Shown one piece after another: positions 8,499-16,526 of a DNA stretch of 49,427 nt (position 1 is the first letter of the stretch; every line of letters begins with the position of its first letter). Below the pieces are notes generated by a model. That model saw only the letters and a program-made list of their open reading frames with translations. It did no database searches and was not told the DNA's origin. Origin of the DNA: Acidobacteriota bacterium (GTDB lineage: Bacteria; Acidobacteriota; Terriglobia; Bryobacterales; Bryobacteraceae); NCBI GenBank assembly GCA_016870915.1, contig VFZY01000014.1, forward strand, positions 1 to 49,427, written 5' to 3'. A program made the position numbers and the translations under genes.

Positions 8499-10668
8499 AG
8501 ATGAACTCGCTCATATTAAACAGCATCAGGCACAGTCTCTGCAATGAGCTTTCCTTCAGGAAGCTCTGGGCACGGGCGCGCTCATCGCCCGAAGGGTCGC
8601 GGGCCAACGCCCGGCGCCATGCCTCGCCCACCGGATCGCTGGCCTTGGCCAGGGAAGCCGCGAAGCGGGCCGACTGGCGCGACATCCACTCGGAATTCAT
8701 CAGCGCCAGCGCCTGCGGGGCCACGGTGGAGGTATCGCGGCGGGCACAGCTTTGGGAGGTGTCGGGCGCGTCGAATGTATCCAGCATCGGCAGCCGGAAT
8801 GACCGCTTCACGAACATGTAGATGCTTCGCCGGTCATGCTGCGTCTCATCCGGCGTGATAGGCCACATCGACATGTCCCGCATCCCATCCTCTTCATCCT
8901 CTGAAAGCGGTGTCACCACCGGAGGACCGTACATGTCCGGGTTCAATGTTCCGGAGACCGCCAGCACCGCGTCACGAATCGACTCGGCGTCGATGCGCTG
9001 CGGCCGCCGTCGAGCCTGGTACGCGGACGACATCAGGATCTGGCGATGCATCTCCTTCATGCTCCAGCCACGATCCATGAACTCCACGGCCAGCCAGTCC
9101 AGAAGTTCGGGGTTCGTGGGCGCTTCGCCCTGACGCCCGAAATCGTTCGGGGTGCCGGCCAGACCGCGGCCAAAGTGCGATTGCCAGATGCGGTTCACCA
9201 TCACGCGCGCCGTTAGAGGATGCTCGCGCGAGGTGAGCCATTGCGCCAGCGCGCGCCGCCGTTGTGTGATGAAGAGGTTTCCGGGCGGCTCGACAATCTC
9301 CGGGCTGGGCCCCAGAGCCGCCGGTGTGCCTGGCAGCACCTTCTCGCCGCGATTTTTCCAGTCGCCCCGTTGCAGCACGTGTGTATCGGGCACGGGCGCC
9401 GTATGCACCAGCAGCGTGGCCTTGTCGTACATCCTGGGCGTCTTGACATAGGCTTCTCCGATTTGGCGCAACAAGGTCTCGCGGCCATCCTTGTCACCGG
9501 GCTTCAGCCCGTTGTACCTGGCTCGCAGGTCGTCCACGTGCACCTGCTTGGTCTGGAATCGCGTGTACTCGAAAATGCGCATCTGGCTCACGATGGGCAC
9601 TTCGCGCTCCTCGCTGCCGGCGAAAAACGCCGAGAGGCGGTAGAAGTCCTTCTGCGAAATCGGATCGAACTTATGGTCGTGGCACCGGGCGCAGTTGAAG
9701 GTCAGGCCCAGGAACGCCGCGGCGGTGGTCTCCACCGATTCCGCCTGCCACTCCGCGCGAAGTTGATCGCCAAAGAACGAGTATTCAACCGGCATCGCGG
9801 CCAGTGTGTACAGCGACGTGCCAATCCGCCGTTCCAGGTTCTTCTTCTTCGATTCTGGCAGATCGTAGGATCCGTCCAGTTCCAGGTTGTCGGGCCAGAT
9901 CTCATCGGCCGCGATCTGCTCCTGCACGAAGACGTCGTAGGGCTTGTCCTGGTTGAACGACCGGATTACGTAGTCGCGATACCGCCAGGCGTTGGGAAAC
10001 AGAACGTCGGTCTCATACCCGCCAGTGTCTGCATACCGCACCACGTCCAACCACAACCGGCCCCAGCGCTCGCCGTACCGCGGCGACCCCAGAAGGCGCG
10101 CCACCAGCTTCTCATAAGCCTTGGGATCCGGGTCATTCACAAAGGCGGCCGTCTCGGCGGGCGTTGGCGGAAGGCCATGCAGGTCGAAGGTGGCGCGGCG
10201 GATCAGTGTTCGGCGATCCGCCGCCGGAGCGGCGGTCTTGAGCAAAGCGTCGATAGGATTGGCACTCGCCGAACCCGGAATCGCCGGCCGCCGCGGCTTC
10301 TTGAAAGACCACCATGTGGGCTCGGCCGCCGCGGCTGGCGCGGTGAACGCCGCGCCGCCTTCGATCCAACTCTTGAGTGTGGCGGCGTCCGCCGCTGAAA
10401 GCGCCTGCTTGCCGGGCGGCATCTTCAGATCGCCCTGGCGCAGAACCGCCTGATAGATCAGGCTGGCGGAGGGATTCCCGGGGACCACGGCGGGGCCGCG
10501 TGAACCGCCCTTGAGCGCTGCCTCACGCGTTCGAAGGTCAAGCCCGGACATCGCCGTTGCGCCGTGGCAAGCATTGCAGTTCGCATCCAAAACACGGCGG
10601 GCGTTCTGTTCGATGGTCTGCGCGGTGAGCCCGCCGGCAAACGCGGCGAGCACCGGAATCATACGCAC
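8488..10668 (-). CDS. PSCyt1-DUF1549-DUF1553 multidomain cytochrome
   Basis: A planctomycete-type multidomain protein. A short signal (IPVLAAFAGGLTAQ) precedes a c-type cytochrome domain with CNACHG and the distal MPPGK ligand region. Next come PSCyt2/DUF1549 (RWGRLWLDVVRYADTGGYE), a second haem motif (CARCHDHKFDP) and PSD1/DUF1553 (LTARVMVNRIWQSHFGRGL). At about 725 residues it is shorter than many relatives. The frame stays open upstream to an ATG at 10719, but a perfect TATAAT (10690-10685) would start transcription near 10678. I therefore prefer the GTG at 10668 (adds an Arg to the signal) or the ATG at 10662. It overlaps the DUF1501 gene by 11 bp. An envelope redox or polymer-breakdown role is inferred; the substrate is unknown. 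Confidence 0.9.
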   Translation of the reverse strand: MRMIPVLAAFAGGLTAQTIEQNARRVLDANCNACHGATAMSGLDLRTREAALKGGSRGPAVVPGNPSASLIYQAVLRQGDLKMPPGKQALSAADAATLKSWIEGGAAFTAPAAAAEPTWWSFKKPRRPAIPGSASANPIDALLKTAAPAADRRTLIRRATFDLHGLPPTPAETAAFVNDPDPKAYEKLVARLLGSPRYGERWGRLWLDVVRYADTGGYETDVLFPNAWRYRDYVIRSFNQDKPYDVFVQEQIAADEIWPDNLELDGSYDLPESKKKNLERRIGTSLYTLAAMPVEYSFFGDQLRAEWQAESVETTAAAFLGLTFNCARCHDHKFDPISQKDFYRLSAFFAGSEEREVPIVSQMRIFEYTRFQTKQVHVDDLRARYNGLKPGDKDGRETLLRQIGEAYVKTPRMYDKATLLVHTAPVPDTHVLQRGDWKNRGEKVLPGTPAALGPSPEIVEPPGNLFITQRRRALAQWLTSREHPLTARVMVNRIWQSHFGRGLAGTPNDFGRQGEAPTNPELLDWLAVEFMDRGWSMKEMHRQILMSSAYQARRRPQRIDAESIRDAVLAVSGTLNPDMYGPPVVTPLSEDEEDGMRDMSMWPITPDETQHDRRSIYMFVKRSFRLPMLDTFDAPDTSQSCARRDTSTVAPQALALMNSEWMSRQSARFAASLAKASDPVGEAWRRALARDPSGDERARAQSFLKESSLQRLCLMLFNMSEFIYVD

Positions 10669-10684
10669 GGAAGCCACGGCACTT

Positions 10685-10690
10685 ATTATA
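10685..10690 (-). promoter_or_regulatory. -10 element (TATAAT) for DUF1553 gene
   Basis: A perfect TATAAT on the minus strand lies 17-23 bp upstream of the GTG/ATG starts at 10668/10662. No convincing -35 box is seen at 17 bp; TTGAAA lies 23 bp upstream, which is too far. The element falls inside the decayed 3' part of the secreted-protein stub. Confidence 0.45.
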
Positions 10691-10855
10691 AGCGGGGATG
10701 AAGAGCGTTCCTGTTTCAAGGGTTGCGCGGCGGCCGGGTGGCGAGTGCTGGACGAGGCGTGGGTGGGCTCGGGTGTACTCGACCATTGGCGACGGGTTTT
10801 GGGGCGACTGGCCGTGGGCGCAGGCGAGTGCGATGAGCAGGGTAGCGGCTTTCAT
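10686..10855 (-). pseudogene. 5' stub of a secreted protein gene
   Basis: On the minus strand an ATG at 10855 opens a reading frame that begins with a clear secretion signal (MKAATLLIALACAHGQ). It continues with a Pro/His-rich start (NPSPMVEYTRAHPRL, then HSPPGRR and TLETGTLFIPA), which looks like the N-terminus of an exported enzyme of Acidobacteria. After about residue 57 the frame enters the DUF1553 gene in another frame and loses all character, although it stays open to 10538. I read it as the retained 5' end of a deleted gene. The parent family is not identified with certainty. Confidence 0.4.
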
Positions 10856-10975
10856 GGCCTGGACGGTTTGGGTAGCGTGCGGCTACACGGGTTCAATCGG
10901 CTCCGCTAGCCCCGGTTCCGTTTGAAATTCGTTTTGGATAAGACGGCGTGTCGCCGCCGCGATGCCCGTAGTCCG

Positions 10976-13900
10976 TCAGTAGTAGAAGCGCAATCCGAAC
11001 TGGATCTGCCGGGGCACATTCACCTGGCTCAGCCGGATACGGCCAAAGTCGGCCGAGGTGACCGCGGCGTTCGGCCCGGCGAAGATCACGTTGTTGAACG
11101 CATTGAAAAGCTCCGTCCGGAAATCGAACCCGAACCGCTCATTGATCGCGATCCGCTTCTCGATCAGCAGGTCCCAGTTCTTTGTCCCCGGAACCCGTAC
11201 ATCGGGCAACAGGCGCGAGGCTGTGCCAAATGTGAACTGCGGGGCTCGCCGGAAGGCCGCCGGGTCAAAGTAGAGCGCCCCGTCCTGCAACGTCCGCGAA
11301 CTCAGGCGAGCCTTCACGCCGGTCGCATCGGGCCGCTGCCCGCCGCCAAACGAGTTGGAATCGTTCGGCCCGCCCACCTGCACCGGAGTGCCGTTGTCCC
11401 AAGTGAAAAACGAACCCAGCGACCAGCCGCCCGCCACGCGCGCCAGCACGCCGCGATTCAACTTCGGCCGGCCGACGCCAAACGGCAGGTCATACCGGAA
11501 GCTCAGCCGCAGCACGTCCGGAATGTCGTAGAACGACAACGACCGCTCGCACGAGAAGCAATACGTATTGCTGTAGCCGCCCGACGGCCCCAGGAAGCCG
11601 CCGAAATCGCCCACGTTATCGATCAGCTTGCTCTTCGTATAGGCAAAAAGCACCGCCAGGCCTTCGGAAAACCGGCGCTCGGCCCGAAGCTGCAACGCAT
11701 GATAGGTGGAGTGTCCGGTGGGCGTCTGGCTGGCCGCGGTGCTGGTGAACTGCGGGTGGGGCCGCAGCAGTTGGCCGCGCTGCACGGTGGGCCGGCTCAG
11801 CGTGGATGTGGGATCCGTGATCAGGCCCAGGAACGGGTTCGGCACCACCGCATTCAGCGCCGTGCCCAGACTCTGGTGTTCGTTAGGAAGCTGGTTGAAC
11901 TGCGCCGGGGCAGGCAGCGCGATGCCCGCCGTGCCCGCGTAGCCCACCTCTACCACGGCCTTCCACGGCAACTGCCGCTGCACGTCAAACGACCACTGCG
12001 CCTGATACGGCAGCCGCTGCTGCCGCAGTGGACCACCAATTCCCTGGCCCAGGTTCGTAGCCAGGCCCAGCGAACTCCCCGTCGGCGCCAGGAAGCCGCC
12101 GGGTAGCGGATTGATCAGATTGAAAAGCGGCGTCACCCCATCAGGCTCCGTTGTGAGAGACGAAGTGGTGCGCTGAAATCCCAGCGACGAGTCGGTGTTG
12201 GGCGCAATCGACGAAGTAAAGATACCAAGCCCGGTGCGGACCACGGTCTTCTGGTTCAATTCCCAGGCCAGGCCGAGGCGCGGGTCCCAGTTGGTGCGGT
12301 CGGCGATCTGCGTCCGGCGGCCCAGGCCGTTCACGCCAGGAAAGCCAACGCCGCCGCGCAAGGCGCCCATGCCCGACACACGCCCGTTGAGCGGCGACGT
12401 GCTGGCCAGATCCAAAAAGACGTATTGATTATTGGCTTCGGTGCGCGGCAATTCCAGGCTGTACCGGATTCCCAGCGTGAGTGTCAACCCCGTGCGCAGC
12501 CGCCACTCATCTTGGAAGAATCCGGCGTAATAAGGATGCACATGAGATTCCAAGGGCCGCAGAGTGTAGCTCACCCCGGCCGCGTTCAGCATCAGATCGG
12601 CTAGCCCCCGGCCCGTGCGAGCGGCGGCGGCCTGTGGATTCGGACCCGCGGTGAAACCGCCTCCGGCGCCGATGCTCAACGGTGATGACTGATCAATGGT
12701 CACCGGGTAACGCCGGAAATCGAAACCCGTCTTGAACGTGTGCCGGCCGCGCAGCATCGTTACCGATGAGTTGTACTGCCACGTCCGCGACTTCACCGCG
12801 TTGTAGCCGGTCCCCGTGGGGCCAATCTGCGTCAGCCCTCCGATGCCGAACACCGGGAAATACTTCACTCGCTGGCCGTCAATCAGGGTCTTCGACAACC
12901 CCAGGGTCGATTGGTCGAAGCCCAGCGTCAACGGCGTACGGTTGGTTTCGCTTTGCGCCATGGAAAAGTGTTGCTGCACGATCACGCCTGGAGTCGCCGT
13001 CCACGTGTGGTTCACCACCCAGTTGATTCCCGGAATGCGGTTCGGCGTCTCGACAGGCGAGGCCGCGTGGCCGTACACCAGCGGCTGCGCATTCAGATTC
13101 TCGAACCAGCTGTAACGGAAAAACAGCTGATGCCGGGAGTTCACCTGATGATCGACGCGGCCATCCACGCGGTCCCCATCCAGAGAGTTGGCGGCGGCCA
13201 CGAAGAAGTTGTTGATGTCGCTCTGTCCAAGGCCGCGCTGGTTTGGCGCCGGATAGAAGCGCACGGCGGCGGCGGCCACCGGGCTCACCGAAGCGGCGGG
13301 AATCATGTTGCCTGGAAAAAGATCACGAACGTAGCGAGTGGTGCCCTGCGGCCGCGCCGGGTCAAGCCGGGTCGAGCGCGGGTCATAGATCAGGAAAGAC
13401 TGCCCGTTCGTGTCACGCGATCCGGAAAAGTCGCCGCGGCGCTCGGCCTCCGTGGGAACCGTGCCCGTGTACGGATTCAGGCTCCGCTGGCGCAGCCCCT
13501 CATAGGCCACGAACCAGAAGGAGCGATTGCGGCCGTCGTAGACCTTCGGCACGCGGATGGGCCCGCCCGAGGTGAATCCGAACTGGTTGCGCTTGAAACT
13601 GGGTTTGCCCCGAAGCCCGGCCCGGTTGAAGTTGAACCCGGCGGCGTCCAGCACGCTGTTGCGCAGAAACTCATGGAAAGTGCCATGCAGGCTGTTGCTG
13701 CCGCTCTTGATGGAAAAGCTGACGATGCCGCCGCCGGTGCGGCCGAACTCAGCCGCGTAGGGCGATGTGTTCACACGGAACTCCTGCACGGAATCCAGCA
13801 TGGGCATCGCTGAGACCTGGTTGTTGTAGGTCCCGGTATTGGCCGCGCCGTCAATCAGGATTTCGCTTGTGGCCCCGCGCCCGCCATTGATCCGGAAGTT

Positions 13901-14422
13901 GTTCGTCGTCGATTGCGACGCGGTGTTGTCTCCAGCCAGCCGGCCGGTTGTCACCCCGGGCACGGTTGTCAACAGGAACAAGGGATTGCGCACGTTGAGC
14001 GGAATGCTCGAAAGAAACTTGTTCTCCACCACGGAGCCCCGGTCGGCGCGATTGGTGGTGATCAGCGGTGCGGTGTCGGTAACCGTCACGGACTCTTTCA
14101 CCTCGCCGGGTTCAAGCGTCATGTTGAACGTACGCGCCTGGCCAATCTCCAGCACAACCCCGTCGATGCGCCATTCCTTGAAGCCCGCCGCCGAGCACGC
14201 CACCCGGTACCGCCCGGGGGGAAGCGGCGGCAGGACGTAGAACCCTTCGGCGTTCGCGACACCGGACGATTCGATGGCCGTCTGCAGGTTCGTCAGGACA
14301 ACCCGTGCCCCAGGAACCGACGCACCGCTTGAATCGATGGCCCGGCCCGACACCAACGCGTTCTGCGCGTACAAGAACGCGCCGGACGCGAAAAGACAGA
14401 GCAGTTTTCCCGGGCGAGACAT
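10976..14422 (-). CDS. Oar-type TonB-dependent receptor 3
   Basis: 1148 residues. A signal peptide (about 1-19, ending LYAQ) precedes the regulatory domain (about 22-115: GRAIDSSGASVPGARVVLTN, then GFYVLPPLPPGRYRV). The plug carries INGGRGATSEILIDG and AEFGRTGGGIVSFSIKSG. The barrel ends QIQFGLRFYY. An extracellular loop holds a Cys pair (YCFSCE). The start is 7 bp from the stop of the enolase-superfamily gene, so the receptor is the last gene of a three-gene unit with two cytoplasmic catabolic enzymes. This suggests it imports the substrate of those enzymes or a polymer that contains it. A weak stem-loop (CGGCG-TGT-CGCCG, near 10943) follows the stop. Confidence 0.92.
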   Translation of the reverse strand: MSRPGKLLCLFASGAFLYAQNALVSGRAIDSSGASVPGARVVLTNLQTAIESSGVANAEGFYVLPPLPPGRYRVACSAAGFKEWRIDGVVLEIGQARTFNMTLEPGEVKESVTVTDTAPLITTNRADRGSVVENKFLSSIPLNVRNPLFLLTTVPGVTTGRLAGDNTASQSTTNNFRINGGRGATSEILIDGAANTGTYNNQVSAMPMLDSVQEFRVNTSPYAAEFGRTGGGIVSFSIKSGSNSLHGTFHEFLRNSVLDAAGFNFNRAGLRGKPSFKRNQFGFTSGGPIRVPKVYDGRNRSFWFVAYEGLRQRSLNPYTGTVPTEAERRGDFSGSRDTNGQSFLIYDPRSTRLDPARPQGTTRYVRDLFPGNMIPAASVSPVAAAAVRFYPAPNQRGLGQSDINNFFVAAANSLDGDRVDGRVDHQVNSRHQLFFRYSWFENLNAQPLVYGHAASPVETPNRIPGINWVVNHTWTATPGVIVQQHFSMAQSETNRTPLTLGFDQSTLGLSKTLIDGQRVKYFPVFGIGGLTQIGPTGTGYNAVKSRTWQYNSSVTMLRGRHTFKTGFDFRRYPVTIDQSSPLSIGAGGGFTAGPNPQAAAARTGRGLADLMLNAAGVSYTLRPLESHVHPYYAGFFQDEWRLRTGLTLTLGIRYSLELPRTEANNQYVFLDLASTSPLNGRVSGMGALRGGVGFPGVNGLGRRTQIADRTNWDPRLGLAWELNQKTVVRTGLGIFTSSIAPNTDSSLGFQRTTSSLTTEPDGVTPLFNLINPLPGGFLAPTGSSLGLATNLGQGIGGPLRQQRLPYQAQWSFDVQRQLPWKAVVEVGYAGTAGIALPAPAQFNQLPNEHQSLGTALNAVVPNPFLGLITDPTSTLSRPTVQRGQLLRPHPQFTSTAASQTPTGHSTYHALQLRAERRFSEGLAVLFAYTKSKLIDNVGDFGGFLGPSGGYSNTYCFSCERSLSFYDIPDVLRLSFRYDLPFGVGRPKLNRGVLARVAGGWSLGSFFTWDNGTPVQVGGPNDSNSFGGGQRPDATGVKARLSSRTLQDGALYFDPAAFRRAPQFTFGTASRLLPDVRVPGTKNWDLLIEKRIAINERFGFDFRTELFNAFNNVIFAGPNAAVTSADFGRIRLSQVNVPRQIQFGLRFYY

Positions 14423-14429
14423 ACCCGAA

Positions 14430-15572
14430 TTATAGGGCTTCGGCTAATCGAATCCCCAGGCCCGGCTCGTCCGGCACCTGGTAGGCGGCATCGAGAATCT
14501 CAATGGGCCGCTCAAGAAAGCGGTTCGCCGTCTCAAGCACAGCTTCGTTGTATTCCGCCAACCGGCAGTTCTCCGTGGCTGCGGCAAACTGAAGAGCCGC
14601 CGCGATCTGGGGCCCGAACGCAATGCTCAGGTGCGGCACCACCGGAATCCCGGCCTCCGCCGCCATCGCCGCCAGACGTAAGCCCTCGGTGATGCCACAG
14701 CGGCCCAGGTCCGGCTGCAACACCTCCACCGCCCGCTCACGGAAGAAGGCAGCCATCTCAAAGCGCGTGCGATAGCTCTCGCCAATCGCGATGGGCGTCC
14801 TCACCAGACGAGCCAGTTGGCCGTGCGCCACGGCATCCTCCGGCGCCAGCGGCGCTTCAAACCACAACGCCTGACGCGCGTCCAGTTCGGCACCAAACCG
14901 CGCCGCCTCTTCCGGTGTATGCCGCCAAAGCGCATCCACGGCGTAGCTGGCGGGTGGCAGGGCGTCCATGGACCCCAGAAAAGCCTCCGGCTCCGGCGTG
15001 TCGTAGAACAGCTTGAACTGCGTAAAGCCCCGGTCCCCCGCTGCTCGAGCAGCTTCCGCGCGGCCGTTGGCGGGCAGGCCGCTATAGTACGCCGGAATGC
15101 TTCGCTTAGGCTTCGGCGCGATCATTTCGCAGACCGGCTTCCCGGCGGCTTGGCCCGCCAGATCCCACAACGCCGTGTCCACCGCGCTGATCGCATCCAG
15201 CATGAACCCGCCCGTCTGGCCGCGCACCCGCATCGTGGAATACAGGCGATCCCACCACACCGCAATCGATTCCGGCGAGCCTTCAAACTCCTGGTCCTCA
15301 AGCACCGGCGCCAGCAGGCGCTCCACGATGGTGCACGCCACCTCCGGAGCCAACGGCGCCTGCGCCTCGCCCCAACCCACGCGGCCCTCGGTGGTCGTGA
15401 TCCGCACCAGGGCTGTCTCAAAGTCCGTGGAGTAGAGGCACGGGAACACTTGCGACCAGCGGTACCGGCTCGCACCCGCCGCCAACTGTGTCGGCGACCC
15501 GGCCCTTCCGGTGGCCGCCGTGATGTCGCGCGGCAGCCGTATGGGCCGTGCCTCCACGCTACGAATGCGCAC
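14430..15572 (-). CDS. Mandelate racemase/muconate lactonizing-type enolase-superfamily enzyme
   Basis: 380 residues with an N-terminal capping domain and a C-terminal TIM barrel. The predicted Mg ligands are D213 (YAVDALW), E239 (WFEAPLAPED) and E265 (IAIGES). D288 (QPDLGRCG) and H314 (VVPHLS) form the typical His-Asp base pair of the mandelate racemase subgroup. The usual KxK motif is KLF (K187, then F189), so the second Lys is missing. This fits an acid-sugar dehydratase that uses His, but the substrate is not readable. The 14-bp overlap with the upstream DapA-like gene and the receptor 7 bp downstream argue for one catabolic operon: dehydratase, then keto-acid lyase. Confidence 0.88.
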   Translation of the reverse strand: MRIRSVEARPIRLPRDITAATGRAGSPTQLAAGASRYRWSQVFPCLYSTDFETALVRITTTEGRVGWGEAQAPLAPEVACTIVERLLAPVLEDQEFEGSPESIAVWWDRLYSTMRVRGQTGGFMLDAISAVDTALWDLAGQAAGKPVCEMIAPKPKRSIPAYYSGLPANGRAEAARAAGDRGFTQFKLFYDTPEPEAFLGSMDALPPASYAVDALWRHTPEEAARFGAELDARQALWFEAPLAPEDAVAHGQLARLVRTPIAIGESYRTRFEMAAFFRERAVEVLQPDLGRCGITEGLRLAAMAAEAGIPVVPHLSIAFGPQIAAALQFAAATENCRLAEYNEAVLETANRFLERPIEILDAAYQVPDEPGLGIRLAEAL

Positions 15573-16488
15573 GGTGCATCTCGCGGATCACGGCCAGTTC
15601 CGCCAACCCGGCGGCGTTCAGCGCCTGTGTCGGATGACGCACCGCCGCGCTGCGGATCACGCCCGCCGCCGCCAGATTGTGCTTCGCCGCCGAAACACCC
15701 AGGCCGGGTTGAAGCTCATACCGGATCAGCGGCAGTGCCTCCGTGAACTTGCGCCACGCCGCCGCCTTCTCACCGCGCTCCAGGTGATTCCAGATGGCAA
15801 CGTAGGTGCTGGTGATATCGCTCGACGGCATGATTCCTGCCGCGCCCCGCTCGAACTCTTCGATTAGGAACTGGCCATTCAATCCGCCGAAAATCGCAAA
15901 CCCGCCACCAGACTCACCCAAGGCCTGTCGCAGCGCCGCGATCTTGGGAGCCGTGGGCGGCGCCTCCACCTTCGCCGAACGCACATTCTCGATCTCGCGC
16001 GCCATCCGGGCGAGCAACGCGGCCGGCATCGCCACCTGGGTCATCAGCGGAGCGTCCTGCACCATGATCGGAATCGACACGGCCTTCGAGATGGCATCGA
16101 AGTAAACCATCAGCCCCTCGCCATCGGGCTTCAGTAGATACGGAGGCAAAACCATCAGCGCATCCGCGCCCAGGTCCTGCGCCTCGCGGCTCAGAGCGGC
16201 GGCCGCCAACGTTCCCGTGTGGCCGGAACTGGCCACCAGCGGCACGCGGCCGTTCACGCGCCGGACAATCTGCGTCAACATCGCCGTGCGCTCTTCGGCC
16301 AGCAGTGTGTAGCCTTCACTGGCATTGCCGAACAGCCCCAGGCCGTGGGCGCCTTGTTCCAGAAGATACTCCACCAGCCGGTCGAGCGACGCGTAGTCCA
16401 CCGTGCCATCGTCATGGAACGGCGTCACCACAATGGGGTATACGCCGCGAAGGGTTGGCGCTTGGGTATCGCCGGTTTTCTGTGTCAT
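15559..16488 (-). CDS. DapA-family (class I) aldolase/lyase with altered active site
   Basis: 309 residues of the dihydrodipicolinate synthase/N-acetylneuraminate lyase family, a TIM barrel that forms a Schiff base with keto acids. GVYPIVVTPF opens the fold. GLFGNASEGY (about 51-60) stands where DapA has the GTTGE loop, and K173 (NVRSAKVEA) is the Schiff-base lysine. Where DapA has the catalytic Tyr in YNxP, this protein has Q144-D-A-P, so normal DapA chemistry is unlikely. Next to the enolase-superfamily enzyme, a 2-keto-3-deoxy-sugar-acid aldolase or dehydratase is a reasonable guess. It is the first gene of the minus-strand unit, with only 38 bp separating its start from receptor 4. Confidence 0.87.
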   Translation of the reverse strand: MTQKTGDTQAPTLRGVYPIVVTPFHDDGTVDYASLDRLVEYLLEQGAHGLGLFGNASEGYTLLAEERTAMLTQIVRRVNGRVPLVASSGHTGTLAAAALSREAQDLGADALMVLPPYLLKPDGEGLMVYFDAISKAVSIPIMVQDAPLMTQVAMPAALLARMAREIENVRSAKVEAPPTAPKIAALRQALGESGGGFAIFGGLNGQFLIEEFERGAAGIMPSSDITSTYVAIWNHLERGEKAAAWRKFTEALPLIRYELQPGLGVSAAKHNLAAAGVIRSAAVRHPTQALNAAGLAELAVIREMHRAHS

Positions 16489-16526
16489 GCTGGTTGGAAA
16501 CTTTAAGCATAGCTGGGGGTTGAATC

